Source: Myxococcaceae bacterium (lineage in GTDB: Bacteria; Myxococcota_A; Polyangia; Polyangiales; Ga0077539). Taken from it: a stretch of DNA of 61,810 nucleotides. Shown one piece after another: positions 34,266 to 43,012 of this stretch. The position numbers and the translations under genes are program-made. Position 1 is the stretch's first letter. Each line of letters opens with the position of its first letter. Under the pieces are notes generated by a model that searched no databases, was not told where the DNA came from, and worked only from the letters and a program-made list of their open reading frames with translations. The stretch covers positions 1-61,810 of the forward strand of contig SCUS01000022.1 in NCBI GenBank assembly GCA_004297725.1. The letters run 5' to 3'.

Positions 34266-35648
34266 ATGAGCGGTCGGCGTCATGCGGCGGGAGAGCGGTG
34301 CCACGGGGCTCCCACGAGCGCGGCGCCCCTCGGCCTCGCGGCCTCCATCGCCCTCGCCGTGCTCTCGCTCCCAGGCCTCGCCGACGCGCAGGTGCGCCTC
34401 CACGCCGACGCCTACGGGGCGATGCCCGCGACGGGATGGCAGTCCGATCGCTACGGCGTGGGCGGCGGGCTCGCCCTCGGCCTCGAGTGGGCCCCGCTCC
34501 CCGCGCTCGGGGTCACCGCCAGCATCGGCTGGACGGGCCTCTCCTCTCGCTCGTCGCAGTCCCAGTCGGGCATCCCCGCGCTCTCCGCCGGGGGCTACGG
34601 CTGGATCGACCTGGGCCTCCGGCTCCGCCCCCTCGGGCGCTCACCCTCCGGGGCCGAGCGGCTCTTCGTGGAGCTCGACGGCGGCCTCGCCCGCACGGGC
34701 ACGGTGTCCGCTCCCGTGATGCGAGCCCGGGTGGGCTGGTCCTTCGCGGCGGGGCCTGTGGATGTGGGGCCGTGGGTGGGCTGGGCCTGGCTCCCGCAGA
34801 CCGACTCGCTGGCCTATCCCGGCGACGCCCACCTCGCCCTGCTGGGCGTCGGCCTCACCCTGCTGCCGGATCGTCCGCCGCCGCCTCCGCCGCCGGTCGT
34901 GCCGCCTCCGCCGCCTCCGCCGCCTCCGCCGCCGTGCCCGACGATCGCGGGTCCATCGCTGCCCGACGTCGACGGCGACGGCTGCCGCGAGCCCGACCGC
35001 GACGGCGACCAGGTGCGAGACGCCGTCGACCGCTGCCCCGACGCCGCGGAGGACCGCGACGGCTTCGAGGACGACGACGGCTGCGTCGACCCCGACAACG
35101 ACCGCGACGGGATCATCGACCCCGACGACCGCTGCCCCGACGTGGCGGAGGTGGTGAACGGCGTCGACGACCACGACGGCTGCCCCGACGAGGGGGTGGT
35201 GGAGGTGCGGGAGGGCCGCATCGTCGTCGCCGAGGCGGTCTTCTTCGACACCGACTCGTTCCGCATCCGAGATCGCTCCCGCCCGGTGCTCGCGGCCATC
35301 GCGACCATCGTGCGCGACCTTCCCCCTCGGCGCCTGGTGCTCATCGAGGGCCACGCCGACCAGCGCGGAGACGACCGCTACAACTTCACCCTCTCCTTCA
35401 TGCGAGCCCTCGCGGTGCATCGCGAGCTCTCGGCGCTCGGCCTCTCTCCGGCGAGGCTCCGACCGCTGGGCTTCGGCCGCCGGGTTCCCCGCTCGACGGG
35501 GACCTCCCCCGAGGAGCTCGCCGCCAACCGCCGCGTCGAGATCATCGTCTCCGGCGTCGGATCGGTCGGCGACGCGCAGACCATCGGGGGCTGGGTGCAC
35601 CTCGACGCCGAAGGCCACTCCCGCCGCATCCCCGAGCCCTCGCCATGA
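34266..35648 (+). CDS. OmpA-family protein with thrombospondin type 3 repeats
   Basis: 460 codons from ATG 34266. Signal peptide, an N-terminal beta-barrel-like region (about 40-210), a proline run (VVPPPPPPPPPPP), then calcium-binding DxDGDG thrombospondin-type-3 repeats, and a C-terminal OmpA peptidoglycan-binding domain with FFDTDSFRIRDRS, EGHADQRGDDRYN and NRRVEI. It links the outer membrane to the cell wall. The start codon of the following lipoprotein overlaps its stop (ATGA). The pair is typical of myxobacterial cell-envelope loci. Confidence 0.9.
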   Translation: MSGRRHAAGERCHGAPTSAAPLGLAASIALAVLSLPGLADAQVRLHADAYGAMPATGWQSDRYGVGGGLALGLEWAPLPALGVTASIGWTGLSSRSSQSQSGIPALSAGGYGWIDLGLRLRPLGRSPSGAERLFVELDGGLARTGTVSAPVMRARVGWSFAAGPVDVGPWVGWAWLPQTDSLAYPGDAHLALLGVGLTLLPDRPPPPPPPVVPPPPPPPPPPPCPTIAGPSLPDVDGDGCREPDRDGDQVRDAVDRCPDAAEDRDGFEDDDGCVDPDNDRDGIIDPDDRCPDVAEVVNGVDDHDGCPDEGVVEVREGRIVVAEAVFFDTDSFRIRDRSRPVLAAIATIVRDLPPRRLVLIEGHADQRGDDRYNFTLSFMRALAVHRELSALGLSPARLRPLGFGRRVPRSTGTSPEELAANRRVEIIVSGVGSVGDAQTIGGWVHLDAEGHSRRIPEPSP

Positions 35649-36832
35649 AGCGCCCCCTCGTCTCGCTCCTCCTCGCGACCGCGCTCCTTGGCTGCGATCC
35701 GCTGCTCGGCGGCCGCTGCTCCGAGGGCTGGATCCCGTCCCCCGGCGCCTGTGACTCAGGCATCGCCCGTGACGCCACCGGCCCCGATGCCCCCGACGAT
35801 CGCCCCGACGCCACCGGCCCCGACGACGTCTCCGACGCGGGCGCCACCGACGGGTCTCTCACCGACGGGTCTCTCTCCGACGGGTCTCTCACCGACGGGT
35901 CTCTCACGGACTCTTCGCTCCGCGATGGCGCGACCGCGGACGCCGGGTGCACTCCCCCGCAGACCCTCTGCGGGAGCGTCTGCGTCGACACGGCGTCGAG
36001 CTTCTCCCACTGCGGCGGCTGCGGCCGGGCCTGCGCGCTCGGCGAGGTCTGCGCCTCGGGGGTGTGCAGCGCGGTCTGCCGGGCGCCGCTGCTGCTCTGC
36101 GACGGGGTCTGCCTCGATCCGCAGACCGACCCGGAGAACTGCGGCGGCTGCGGGGTGGTGTGCTCCACGGGCATCTGCAACGGGGGCCGCTGCCGGGACG
36201 CGCGCGCCGGTCACCTGGTGCTCATCGGACACGACTACCAGACCACGCGCCCCGATCAGAACCGCGTGGTGGGCAACGCGGTCTTCCTGAGCGCGGCGGC
36301 GGCGCCGAGGGTGGCGACGTACACCGTCGGGGCGGTGCCTGCGAGCGTGGCCAACGTGCGCGACGCGGTACGCCAGGTGGCCGGGCTGCGGGCGTGGAGG
36401 GAGACCGAGGTCGCCTCGCCGGACGAGCTGCCGCCGGTCTTCTCCATCGACAGCACCGACGTGGTGCTCATCCACCATCAGCCCTCGGCCACGGACGCGG
36501 CGATCGACGCCCTCGCGGTGCGCATCGCGAGCCCCGCGGTGGGCTTCCTCCGCGCGGGAGGCGTGGTGGTGGTGCTCGACGGCGAAGGGAGCTCCCGCGG
36601 CACATGGCCCCTCGCCAGGGCCACCGGGCTGCTCACGGTGACCGGCCATCGCGTGGTGAGCGGCAGCGCCGCGGAGGTGGTCTCCGGGGCCGACGCGGTG
36701 GCCATCGGACTGCCCGTGGCCTACCGCGCCGAGCGGGGCTCGGTGACCTTCCTCGGGACCGACGGCGCGGGCGAGGTGATCCGCGTGGGCCAGCTGCCGC
36801 TGGTGCTTCACCGGGTGGTGTTCGGGCGGTAG
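35645..36832 (+). CDS. Cys-rich lipoprotein coupled to OmpA gene
   Basis: 395 codons from ATG 35645, coupled to the preceding OmpA gene. Lipobox LLGC (Cys about 16). An Asp/Thr/Ala-rich spacer contains repeated TDGSL units. Cys modules follow (HCGGCGRAC, NCGGCGVVC). After residue about 175 comes a globular domain (GHLVLIGHDYQ, VLIHHQPSATDAAIDAL) with alternating strands and helices. It recalls ThuA/GATase-like folds but lacks a catalytic Cys, so no enzyme function is assigned. Probably outer-membrane anchored beside OmpA. Confidence 0.75.
   Translation: MKRPLVSLLLATALLGCDPLLGGRCSEGWIPSPGACDSGIARDATGPDAPDDRPDATGPDDVSDAGATDGSLTDGSLSDGSLTDGSLTDSSLRDGATADAGCTPPQTLCGSVCVDTASSFSHCGGCGRACALGEVCASGVCSAVCRAPLLLCDGVCLDPQTDPENCGGCGVVCSTGICNGGRCRDARAGHLVLIGHDYQTTRPDQNRVVGNAVFLSAAAAPRVATYTVGAVPASVANVRDAVRQVAGLRAWRETEVASPDELPPVFSIDSTDVVLIHHQPSATDAAIDALAVRIASPAVGFLRAGGVVVVLDGEGSSRGTWPLARATGLLTVTGHRVVSGSAAEVVSGADAVAIGLPVAYRAERGSVTFLGTDGAGEVIRVGQLPLVLHRVVFGR
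35846..35905. repeat. 15-bp tandem repeat in lipoprotein gene
   Basis: Four near-identical copies of ACCGACGGGTCTCTC in a row encode repeated Thr-Asp-Gly-Ser-Leu in the lipoprotein spacer. Frame is preserved by the 15-bp unit. Confidence 0.85.
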
Positions 36833-36865
36833 CGCCATCGCGGACCGTGCTCGGCTGGCGGTACG

Positions 36866-37906
36866 ATGGCGGGGATGATGCCATCGACGCCGAGGGTCTT
36901 GCTGGTCGCCAATCCCACCGCGCAGAGCGGACGCAACGCCGAGCGCATCGCCCGGGCGGGGCAGCTCCTCGACGCCGCCGGCCTGCGCCACACGCTGCTC
37001 CCGACGCTGCCCTCGGGGGGGACCATCGGCGCCGTGCGCGACGCCCTCTCCCGGGGTGACTGGTCGATGGTGGTGGCCATGGGCGGCGACGGGACCTTCT
37101 CCGAGGTCGCTCGCGGGCTCCACGCTTCGGGTCGCGCGGAGCAGGTCCCGCTCGGGATGCTCCCCACCGGGACCGCCAACGACCAGGGCAAGAGCTTCGG
37201 TCTGTCGAGCGATCCGGCGGACCTCGCTCGCAACGTGAAGGTGCTCTCGGCGGGCCACGAGACGCGCCTCGACGCGGGCCGGCTCACGGCGCTCGACGCC
37301 CACGGCTCGGTGGTCACCGAGGCCCTCTTCTTCGACAGCGCCGGCTGGGGGCTGAGCCCCCGGGTGCTCGCCCTCCGGAACGAGGACCGTCGCGCCATCG
37401 AGCAGATGCCCGTGGTGCGGGAGGTCTTCCGCGACCACCTGGTGTACGCCGGGGCGCTGATGCGCACCTTCGCGGCCTCCTACGTGGAGGACGACCGCTT
37501 CGCCGCGAGGGTGGAGACCGAGGAGGGCGTGCAGCGCTGGGAGGAGCTCAGCGACCTGGTGGTGAAGGGCACCCGGATCTACGGCGGGATGTGGGTGGTC
37601 GATCCGACGTCGAGGCACGACGACGGGCTCTTCGAGGTGGTCCCCTTCGCGGGCAGGCGCGACTGGCTCTCGAAGGCGATGGTGCACCTCGAGCCCACCG
37701 GGGCGCTCTCGTCGGCGCTGGAGGGCGTCGGCGTCACGCACAGTCGCGGGGTGCGCGCGGGCCACATCACCCTGCGCTTCGACACGAGGGCGGGCGCCCT
37801 GCCGCTCGCCGCGCAGATCGACGGCGAGGAGTTTCCCGCGACCGCGGAGGCGCGCATCGAGGTGCTGCCGAGGGTGCTGCGGCTGGTGGTCCCTGCGGGC
37901 GCATGA
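36866..37906 (+). CDS. Diacylglycerol kinase-family lipid kinase
   Basis: 346 codons. N-terminal RVLLVANPTAQSGRN and the ATP-site motif MGGDGTFSEVARGL, followed by GMLPTGTANDQ. The C-terminal beta-domain (about 160-346) with QIDGEEFPA is the YegS/DgkB-type fold. It phosphorylates diacylglycerol or another lipid at the inner membrane. Start may be either of two ATGs at 36866 or 36875. Its stop overlaps the BrkB-like start, suggesting a shared membrane-lipid role. Confidence 0.9.
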   Translation: MAGMMPSTPRVLLVANPTAQSGRNAERIARAGQLLDAAGLRHTLLPTLPSGGTIGAVRDALSRGDWSMVVAMGGDGTFSEVARGLHASGRAEQVPLGMLPTGTANDQGKSFGLSSDPADLARNVKVLSAGHETRLDAGRLTALDAHGSVVTEALFFDSAGWGLSPRVLALRNEDRRAIEQMPVVREVFRDHLVYAGALMRTFAASYVEDDRFAARVETEEGVQRWEELSDLVVKGTRIYGGMWVVDPTSRHDDGLFEVVPFAGRRDWLSKAMVHLEPTGALSSALEGVGVTHSRGVRAGHITLRFDTRAGALPLAAQIDGEEFPATAEARIEVLPRVLRLVVPAGA

Positions 37907-38775
37907 GGGCGCTGCTCGGCGACACGCTGCGCACCTTCTCTCGCAACGACGGGCGGATGCTCGCGGGGGCGACGGCCTTCTTCGCGCTGGTGAGCGTGGC
38001 GCCGATGTTCCTGATCGCGCTGGTGCTGGCGGGGGCGCTCACCGGGGAGGCGAGGGCGCACGACGAGCTGCTCCGCGGGGTGCGGCTGTGGGTGGGGCGC
38101 GACGCCGCGCACGCGCTGGGCTCGATGCTCGACAACGTGCGGGGGAGCCACTCGGGCTCCGAGGTGACGGCGCTGAGCGTGCTGGTGATCGCGTGGGGCG
38201 CGACCCGGCTCTTCAGCCACCTGCAGCGGGCGCTCGACCACCTCTGGGGGGTGCGGGTCCGCCGCGACACCGAGCTGCGTCGCAACGCCCTCAACCAGGC
38301 GCGGCGGCGGCTGGTGTCCTTCAGCCTGGTGCTGGTGTGCAGCGTCGGGTTGCTGGCCTCGGTGGCGCTGCGCACGGCCATCGTGGCGACGGGGCACCTC
38401 TTCGGCGTGGGCGCCCGGCTTCACTGGAGGGTGATCGACCACGTGCTGTCCTTCGGGGTGGTGACGCTGCTCTTCGGGCTGATCTTCCGGGTGCTGCCGT
38501 CGGTGCAGATCCGCTGGCGCCAGGCGGCGGAGGGGGCGCTTGTGACCTCGGGGCTGTTCACCGTGGGGCGCCTCGCGGTGGCCGCGTGGCTGGGGCGCAA
38601 GTCGCTGGACTCGACCTTCGGCGCGGCAGGGAGCGTCGTGCTGCTGATGCTCTGGGCGTACTACTCGGCGCAGATCTTCTTCCTGGGCGCGGCCTTCATC
38701 GCCGCGAGGGCGAGGCACCGGGGCGAGCCGCTGATGCCCGCCGAGGACGCCGTCGCCGTGGGGGAGATCGGGTGA
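37903..38775 (+). CDS. YihY/BrkB-family membrane protein
   Basis: 290 codons from ATG 37903, overlapping the lipid-kinase stop. Six transmembrane segments and the family pattern: DGRMLAGATAFFALVSVAP, then GATRLFSHLQRALDHLWGV and the late SVVLLMLWAYYSAQIFFLGA. YihY/BrkB proteins are inner-membrane proteins of unsettled function (formerly mislabelled RNase BN), possibly transporters. Standard length. Confidence 0.9.
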   Translation: MRALLGDTLRTFSRNDGRMLAGATAFFALVSVAPMFLIALVLAGALTGEARAHDELLRGVRLWVGRDAAHALGSMLDNVRGSHSGSEVTALSVLVIAWGATRLFSHLQRALDHLWGVRVRRDTELRRNALNQARRRLVSFSLVLVCSVGLLASVALRTAIVATGHLFGVGARLHWRVIDHVLSFGVVTLLFGLIFRVLPSVQIRWRQAAEGALVTSGLFTVGRLAVAAWLGRKSLDSTFGAAGSVVLLMLWAYYSAQIFFLGAAFIAARARHRGEPLMPAEDAVAVGEIG

Positions 38776-38825
38776 GGGGACTCCTCGCCGACGGCCTCGC
38801 GGTCGTACCGGGGACTCCTCCCCCC

Positions 38826-39431
38826 TTACGGTGCGCTCCCGTCGGCGCAGAGGTCCTCCGGCGCGCGCCCGGCGAACATCGCGTAGAACTGCCGCAGCGA
38901 GGCCGCGTCCACGCAGCTCGCCTCGTACACGGCGCCCCACGCGGACGCGGCGATGGGCGTGGTGATCTCCCGGTCGTTGGTGATCACCACGCGCACCCTC
39001 GCTGGCGACGCGTCCGCCGGGCCGCACGCCGGGTCGCCAGGGAAGCCCGCCACCGCGGAGACCAGGGCGTCGCGGGTGGCCTCGCAGGCGCCGCTCGGGC
39101 ACTGGTAGAGCAGCGCGACGCCGCCGTGCTCGAGGTTGTGCACCCAGGTGCCTCGGGCGAGGTCGGGCCACGCGCCCCAGCGGGCCCACGAGCCGTAGTG
39201 GTTGCCCGAGGAGGGCGGGTTGGTGAGCCACTGGATGGGTCCGCTCGACGGGTCGACGTGCACCCCGGAGAGCGTCGGGACCCGGCGCGCCCGGGCGCCG
39301 CAGGTGCCGTCGCCGAGGGGCATCCACGGCAGCGGGGCGAGCAGCGCGTCGGTGGAGGCGTCGCTGGCGTGGTTGGACTCACCGCAGCCGAGGAGGGTCA
39401 GGGCGAGGAGGAGGCCGCAAGGGAGTCGCAC
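38826..39431 (-). CDS. DUF3105-domain lipoprotein
   Basis: 201 codons. Lipobox LTLLGC (Cys about 16). The rest shows the DUF3105 signature: NPPSSGNHYGSWA, HNLEHGGVALLYQC and a later DREITTPIAASAWG, with paired cysteines. The family is extracytoplasmic and of unknown function; conserved His residues suggest metal binding. The 50-nt gap to the BrkB gene contains no obvious hairpin. Confidence 0.85.
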   Translation of the reverse strand: MRLPCGLLLALTLLGCGESNHASDASTDALLAPLPWMPLGDGTCGARARRVPTLSGVHVDPSSGPIQWLTNPPSSGNHYGSWARWGAWPDLARGTWVHNLEHGGVALLYQCPSGACEATRDALVSAVAGFPGDPACGPADASPARVRVVITNDREITTPIAASAWGAVYEASCVDAASLRQFYAMFAGRAPEDLCADGSAP

Positions 39432-39478
39432 GATGGGCGGAAGGTATCCGCGGCGCGCGCGGTGAGGTCAATCGTCGA

Positions 39479-39967
39479 TCACGGGTGGAGCGACAGGCCG
39501 ACGGCGGCGGTCAGGCCGTTGGAGTCGCTGGCCTCCAGCAGCTGCACGTAGGCCGCGCGCAGCTCCAGGTCGAGGAAGGGCAGCGTGTGGAAGACCAGGC
39601 CCCCGCCGACCTGGAGCACCGCGCCGCGCTCCCAGGTCTCAGCCGGGGTGCGCTGGTAGCCGAGGCTGATGAAGGCCATCGGGTCGATGCTGGTGCCCGG
39701 GATGCCCGGCCGCAGCGCCGCCAGACCGCCGACGGAGTAGCCGGAGCCAGACTGCTCCAGCGCGCTCAGCGAGGTGGCGTACGCGCCGACGTGCAGCCAT
39801 GGGATCGGCGACAAGGTGCCCTCGGCGCGCAGCGACAGGGAGGTCGGGGCGCCGTGCATCCAGTCGACGCCCGCGAGGCCCGTGACCCGCACCTGCGCCC
39901 CCGCCGTCGCGGGGATCGCCATACCCATCAAGACCGCCGTGGCTCCGAGGAGGCTTCGAATCTTCAT
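39479..39967 (-). CDS. Small outer-membrane beta-barrel protein
   Basis: 162 codons from ATG 39967. Signal peptide with cleavage at AGA-QVRV. The rest alternates polar and hydrophobic residues in about eight strands (LSLRAEGTLSPIPWLHVGAY, VGGGLVFHTLPFLDLELRA), ending AAVGLSLHP, as in small outer-membrane barrels. No closer family recognised. About 170 nt of intergenic sequence separates it from the divergent menB. Confidence 0.7.
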   Translation of the reverse strand: MKIRSLLGATAVLMGMAIPATAGAQVRVTGLAGVDWMHGAPTSLSLRAEGTLSPIPWLHVGAYATSLSALEQSGSGYSVGGLAALRPGIPGTSIDPMAFISLGYQRTPAETWERGAVLQVGGGLVFHTLPFLDLELRAAYVQLLEASDSNGLTAAVGLSLHP

Positions 39968-40141
39968 GCAGCACCTCTTGTTGTTGTGCCTTGAAGCCTC
40001 AGCACTCCCCATGCCCGTCGCGCAACGCCGCGCGTTTCGCGGGGCAATTCCCAACGCTGTAGCCTCGCGTTCACGCCACAGTGGGGTCGGGATGTACTGC
40101 GGAGTTTCCTCCGGTGGGGCGTTGGCACTATGACCTGCCGC

Positions 40142-41038
40142 ATGAGCGTCTCTGCGATCTTCGATGAGTCGGCGTGGCGTCCGGTGGAGGGCTTCGCCTT
40201 CGAGGACATCACCTATCACCGGGCCCTCGACGTGGGCTGCGTGCGCATCGCCTTCAACCGCCCGGAGGTGCGCAACGCCTTCCGTCCTCGCACCGTCGAC
40301 GAGCTCTACCTCGCCCTCGACCACGCGCGGCAGTGGAGCGACGTGGGCTGCGTGCTCCTCACCGGCAACGGCCCCTCCCCCAAGGACGGCGGCTGGGCCT
40401 TCTGCTCCGGTGGCGACCAGCGCATCCGCGGCAAGGACGGCTACAAGTACGAGGGCGCCGAAGGGGTGGTCGACCCGGCGCGCCTCGGGCGGCTGCACAT
40501 CCTGGAGGTGCAGCGGCTGATCCGCTTCATGCCCAAGGTGGTGATCGCGGTGGTGCCGGGCTGGGCCGCGGGCGGCGGGCACAGCCTGCACGTGGTGGCC
40601 GACCTTACGCTGGCCAGTAAAGAGCACGCGCGCTTCAAGCAGACCGACGCCGACGTGGCGAGCTTCGACGGGGGCTACGGCTCGGCCTACCTCGCGAAGA
40701 TGGTGGGCCAGAAGCGGGCGAGGGAGATCTTCTTCCTGGGCCGCGAGTACACCGCCGACGAGGCGATGGCGATGGGCATGGTGAACGCGAGCGTGCCCCA
40801 CGCGGAGCTGGAGAAGGAGGCGCTCCAGTGGGCGAGGGAGATCACCGCCAAGAGCCCGACGGCGCAGCGGATGCTGAAGTACGCCTTCAACCTGACCGAC
40901 GACGGGATGGTGGGGCAGCAGCTCTTCGCGGGCGAGGCGACGCGCCTCGCGTACGGCAGCGAAGAGGCGAAGGAGGGCAGAGACGCCTTCCTGGAGAAGC
41001 GCCCTCAGGACTACAAGAAGTTCCCGTGGCAGTACTGA
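40142..41038 (+). CDS. menB: 1,4-dihydroxy-2-naphthoyl-CoA synthase MenB
   Basis: 298 codons from ATG 40142 (ATG at 40130 also in frame). Crotonase fold with MenB specifics: RIAFNRPEVRNAFRPRTVDE, FCSGGDQRIRG, GWAAGGGHSLHVVADLT, FDGGYGSAYLAK, and the C-terminal FLEKRPQDYKKFPWQY that closes the active site in the hexamer. Converts o-succinylbenzoyl-CoA to DHNA-CoA in menaquinone synthesis. No other men genes lie in the window. Its 3' end meets the M1 peptidase gene tail to tail with 1 nt between. Confidence 0.95.
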   Translation: MSVSAIFDESAWRPVEGFAFEDITYHRALDVGCVRIAFNRPEVRNAFRPRTVDELYLALDHARQWSDVGCVLLTGNGPSPKDGGWAFCSGGDQRIRGKDGYKYEGAEGVVDPARLGRLHILEVQRLIRFMPKVVIAVVPGWAAGGGHSLHVVADLTLASKEHARFKQTDADVASFDGGYGSAYLAKMVGQKRAREIFFLGREYTADEAMAMGMVNASVPHAELEKEALQWAREITAKSPTAQRMLKYAFNLTDDGMVGQQLFAGEATRLAYGSEEAKEGRDAFLEKRPQDYKKFPWQY

Positions 41039-41039
41039 G

Positions 41040-42905
41040 CTACTGAGGCGCCGCGGGGGGGAGGCAGTAGCGCGCGCTGGCGAGGGTGGTCGAGCCGGTG
41101 CAGGTCCATCCCTGGCGGCAGTCGGGCAGCGCCGCACCGCAGGCGGCCGTGGCGAAGAGCTTCACCTCCGGGTCGATCACCACGCTGGTCGGGGTGAAGG
41201 GCGCCGCCACCGTCGCGGTGCTCTCCCGCCCGGTGACCTCCATCGTCACCCGGTGGGTCATCGCGCCATTGCGGAGTTCGAGCTCCAAGGGATATCGGAA
41301 CCCCTCCGCGGGGCCCACGGTCTGCACCTGCCGCACGGTGACCGCGACCATCCCCGCCTCCGCGGGCCTCGTGCTCACGGTCATCACCGGGTGAAACACC
41401 CCGTACACCCATTGATCGAAGAAGCCTCGCAGCTCCCGGTGCGTGGCCGACTCCAGCTCGGTGCGCAGCGCCTCGGTGGTCACCGACCCGTAGGCGTGCC
41501 GGTCGAACCAGCCTCGCAGGAAGGTCGTCAGCGCCTCGCGACCCACCGTCGCTTCGAGCATACGCAGCGCGAAGGCCCCGTGCTTGTAGACGATGAGCGT
41601 GAACATCCGCAGCGGGTCGGCCTCCGGGTCCGCCGGGCGCAGCGCGAGGAGCGCGTCGTTGCGCATCGCGTGCTCGGTGAGCAGCCCCTGGCGGAGGATC
41701 TCCTGCCACTGCACGAGGCCCCCGGCGGCGCCGTCGTGGGACTCGATGTACCTCCCGGTGAGGTAGTCGCTGAAGCCCTCGGAGAGCCAGAGGTCGTTCC
41801 AGGTGGCGACCCGCACGAGGTTGCCCGACCAGTGGTGCGCGAGCTCGTGGATGGCCACCACCCGGGCCACGCGCGCCCGGGTGAACATGGTCTCCTCCAT
41901 GCTCACCACCGTGGCGTGCTCCATCCCTCCGCCGATGGCGGGCTCCTGGAGGAAGGACATCGGCCCCCAGCGATAGGGACCAAAGGTGTCGGTATAGAAA
42001 TTCATCGCCTCATGGATGTCGGCATAGGCCGCGTTGCCCTGCGCCATCATGGATCGATAGTCGTAATGGTGGATCGTCACCCCGTTGGCCGCGGCGGGCG
42101 TCTCCTGGTCGACCCACTGGTCATAGGCCCCGATGTGGAGGTCGTAGATGGGCATCGGGGTGAGCGCCTCGTACTCCCAGGTGCGCGTCTCGTCGGCGTT
42201 CTCCGTGACGCCCACGCGGCGGCCGTTGGAGAGCACCGTGAGGGCGGCCGGGAAGGTCAGCCGGGCGGCCACCATGGCCCCGTCGCGGGGGTGGTCGCGC
42301 ACCGGCAGCCACCGTCGGGTGCGCCCCGGCCAGTCGAGGGACATGAACACCCGGCGGCCCTCTCGGTTGCGCTGCACCGCCATGAGGCCGCCGTTGGTGT
42401 TGAAGCCCGCGGCGCCGGTGCGGCCCTGGAGGAAGGATCCGTGATAGCGGATGGACACCACGAAGCCATCGCCGTCGGCGACGGGGCGAGGGAGGGCGAC
42501 GTCGAGGCGGTCGCCGGTGCGGGTGTGCGTGGTGGGAGCGCCGTCGACGGAGACCTCGTCGACCTCGTTGCCCTCCAGGTCGAGGGAGAGGGCGCTGAGC
42601 GCCCGGGTGGCGAGGAAGGTTCCTCGGAGGGTGGCGCGGAAGGTCTCGGCGCCGGGGGTGGCGTCGGCCACGGCGAGGTCGAGCTCGTAGCCGATGGCGT
42701 CCACCTCGGGGATCGTGCGATCGGGCGCTCCGAGGGGCTGACCGCGGAAGGTGAGGGTCGAGGGCGCGTCGGCGGGCGCGTCGGGCGCATCGGCGAGTCC
42801 CGCGTCGACCGTGGGCGCAGGCACGGGCGCGGCGGTCTTGCAGGCGGAGAGCGCGAGGGCGAGGAGCGCGGCGCGAGAGAGGGCGGTGGTCACGGGCGGC
42901 AGCAT
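41040..42905 (-). CDS. M1-family metallopeptidase lipoprotein
   Basis: 621 codons from ATG 42905. Signal peptide and lipobox LSAC (Cys about 22), then an Ala/Asp-rich linker. Zinc motif HELAH at 353-357 with the third ligand E376 (SEGFSDY) and a GGGMEH variant (325-330) of the exopeptidase motif, with His in place of Asn. A C-terminal tail with several Cys (CGAALPDCRQGWTC) is unusual for M1 enzymes and probably forms disulfides. Surface aminopeptidase, likely for peptide scavenging. The frame extension to 43076 is antisense to the next gene. Confidence 0.88.
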   Translation of the reverse strand: MLPPVTTALSRAALLALALSACKTAAPVPAPTVDAGLADAPDAPADAPSTLTFRGQPLGAPDRTIPEVDAIGYELDLAVADATPGAETFRATLRGTFLATRALSALSLDLEGNEVDEVSVDGAPTTHTRTGDRLDVALPRPVADGDGFVVSIRYHGSFLQGRTGAAGFNTNGGLMAVQRNREGRRVFMSLDWPGRTRRWLPVRDHPRDGAMVAARLTFPAALTVLSNGRRVGVTENADETRTWEYEALTPMPIYDLHIGAYDQWVDQETPAAANGVTIHHYDYRSMMAQGNAAYADIHEAMNFYTDTFGPYRWGPMSFLQEPAIGGGMEHATVVSMEETMFTRARVARVVAIHELAHHWSGNLVRVATWNDLWLSEGFSDYLTGRYIESHDGAAGGLVQWQEILRQGLLTEHAMRNDALLALRPADPEADPLRMFTLIVYKHGAFALRMLEATVGREALTTFLRGWFDRHAYGSVTTEALRTELESATHRELRGFFDQWVYGVFHPVMTVSTRPAEAGMVAVTVRQVQTVGPAEGFRYPLELELRNGAMTHRVTMEVTGRESTATVAAPFTPTSVVIDPEVKLFATAACGAALPDCRQGWTCTGSTTLASARYCLPPAAPQ

Positions 42906-43012
42906 CGCCGCGGGGGAGGGCGACGTCCAGGCTGCGGGTGCGCGTGAGTTTTGCGATTGACCATCACCGCTCGCCCGCGATGCACTGACGACGATTGGAG
43001 TGAAGACCCACC

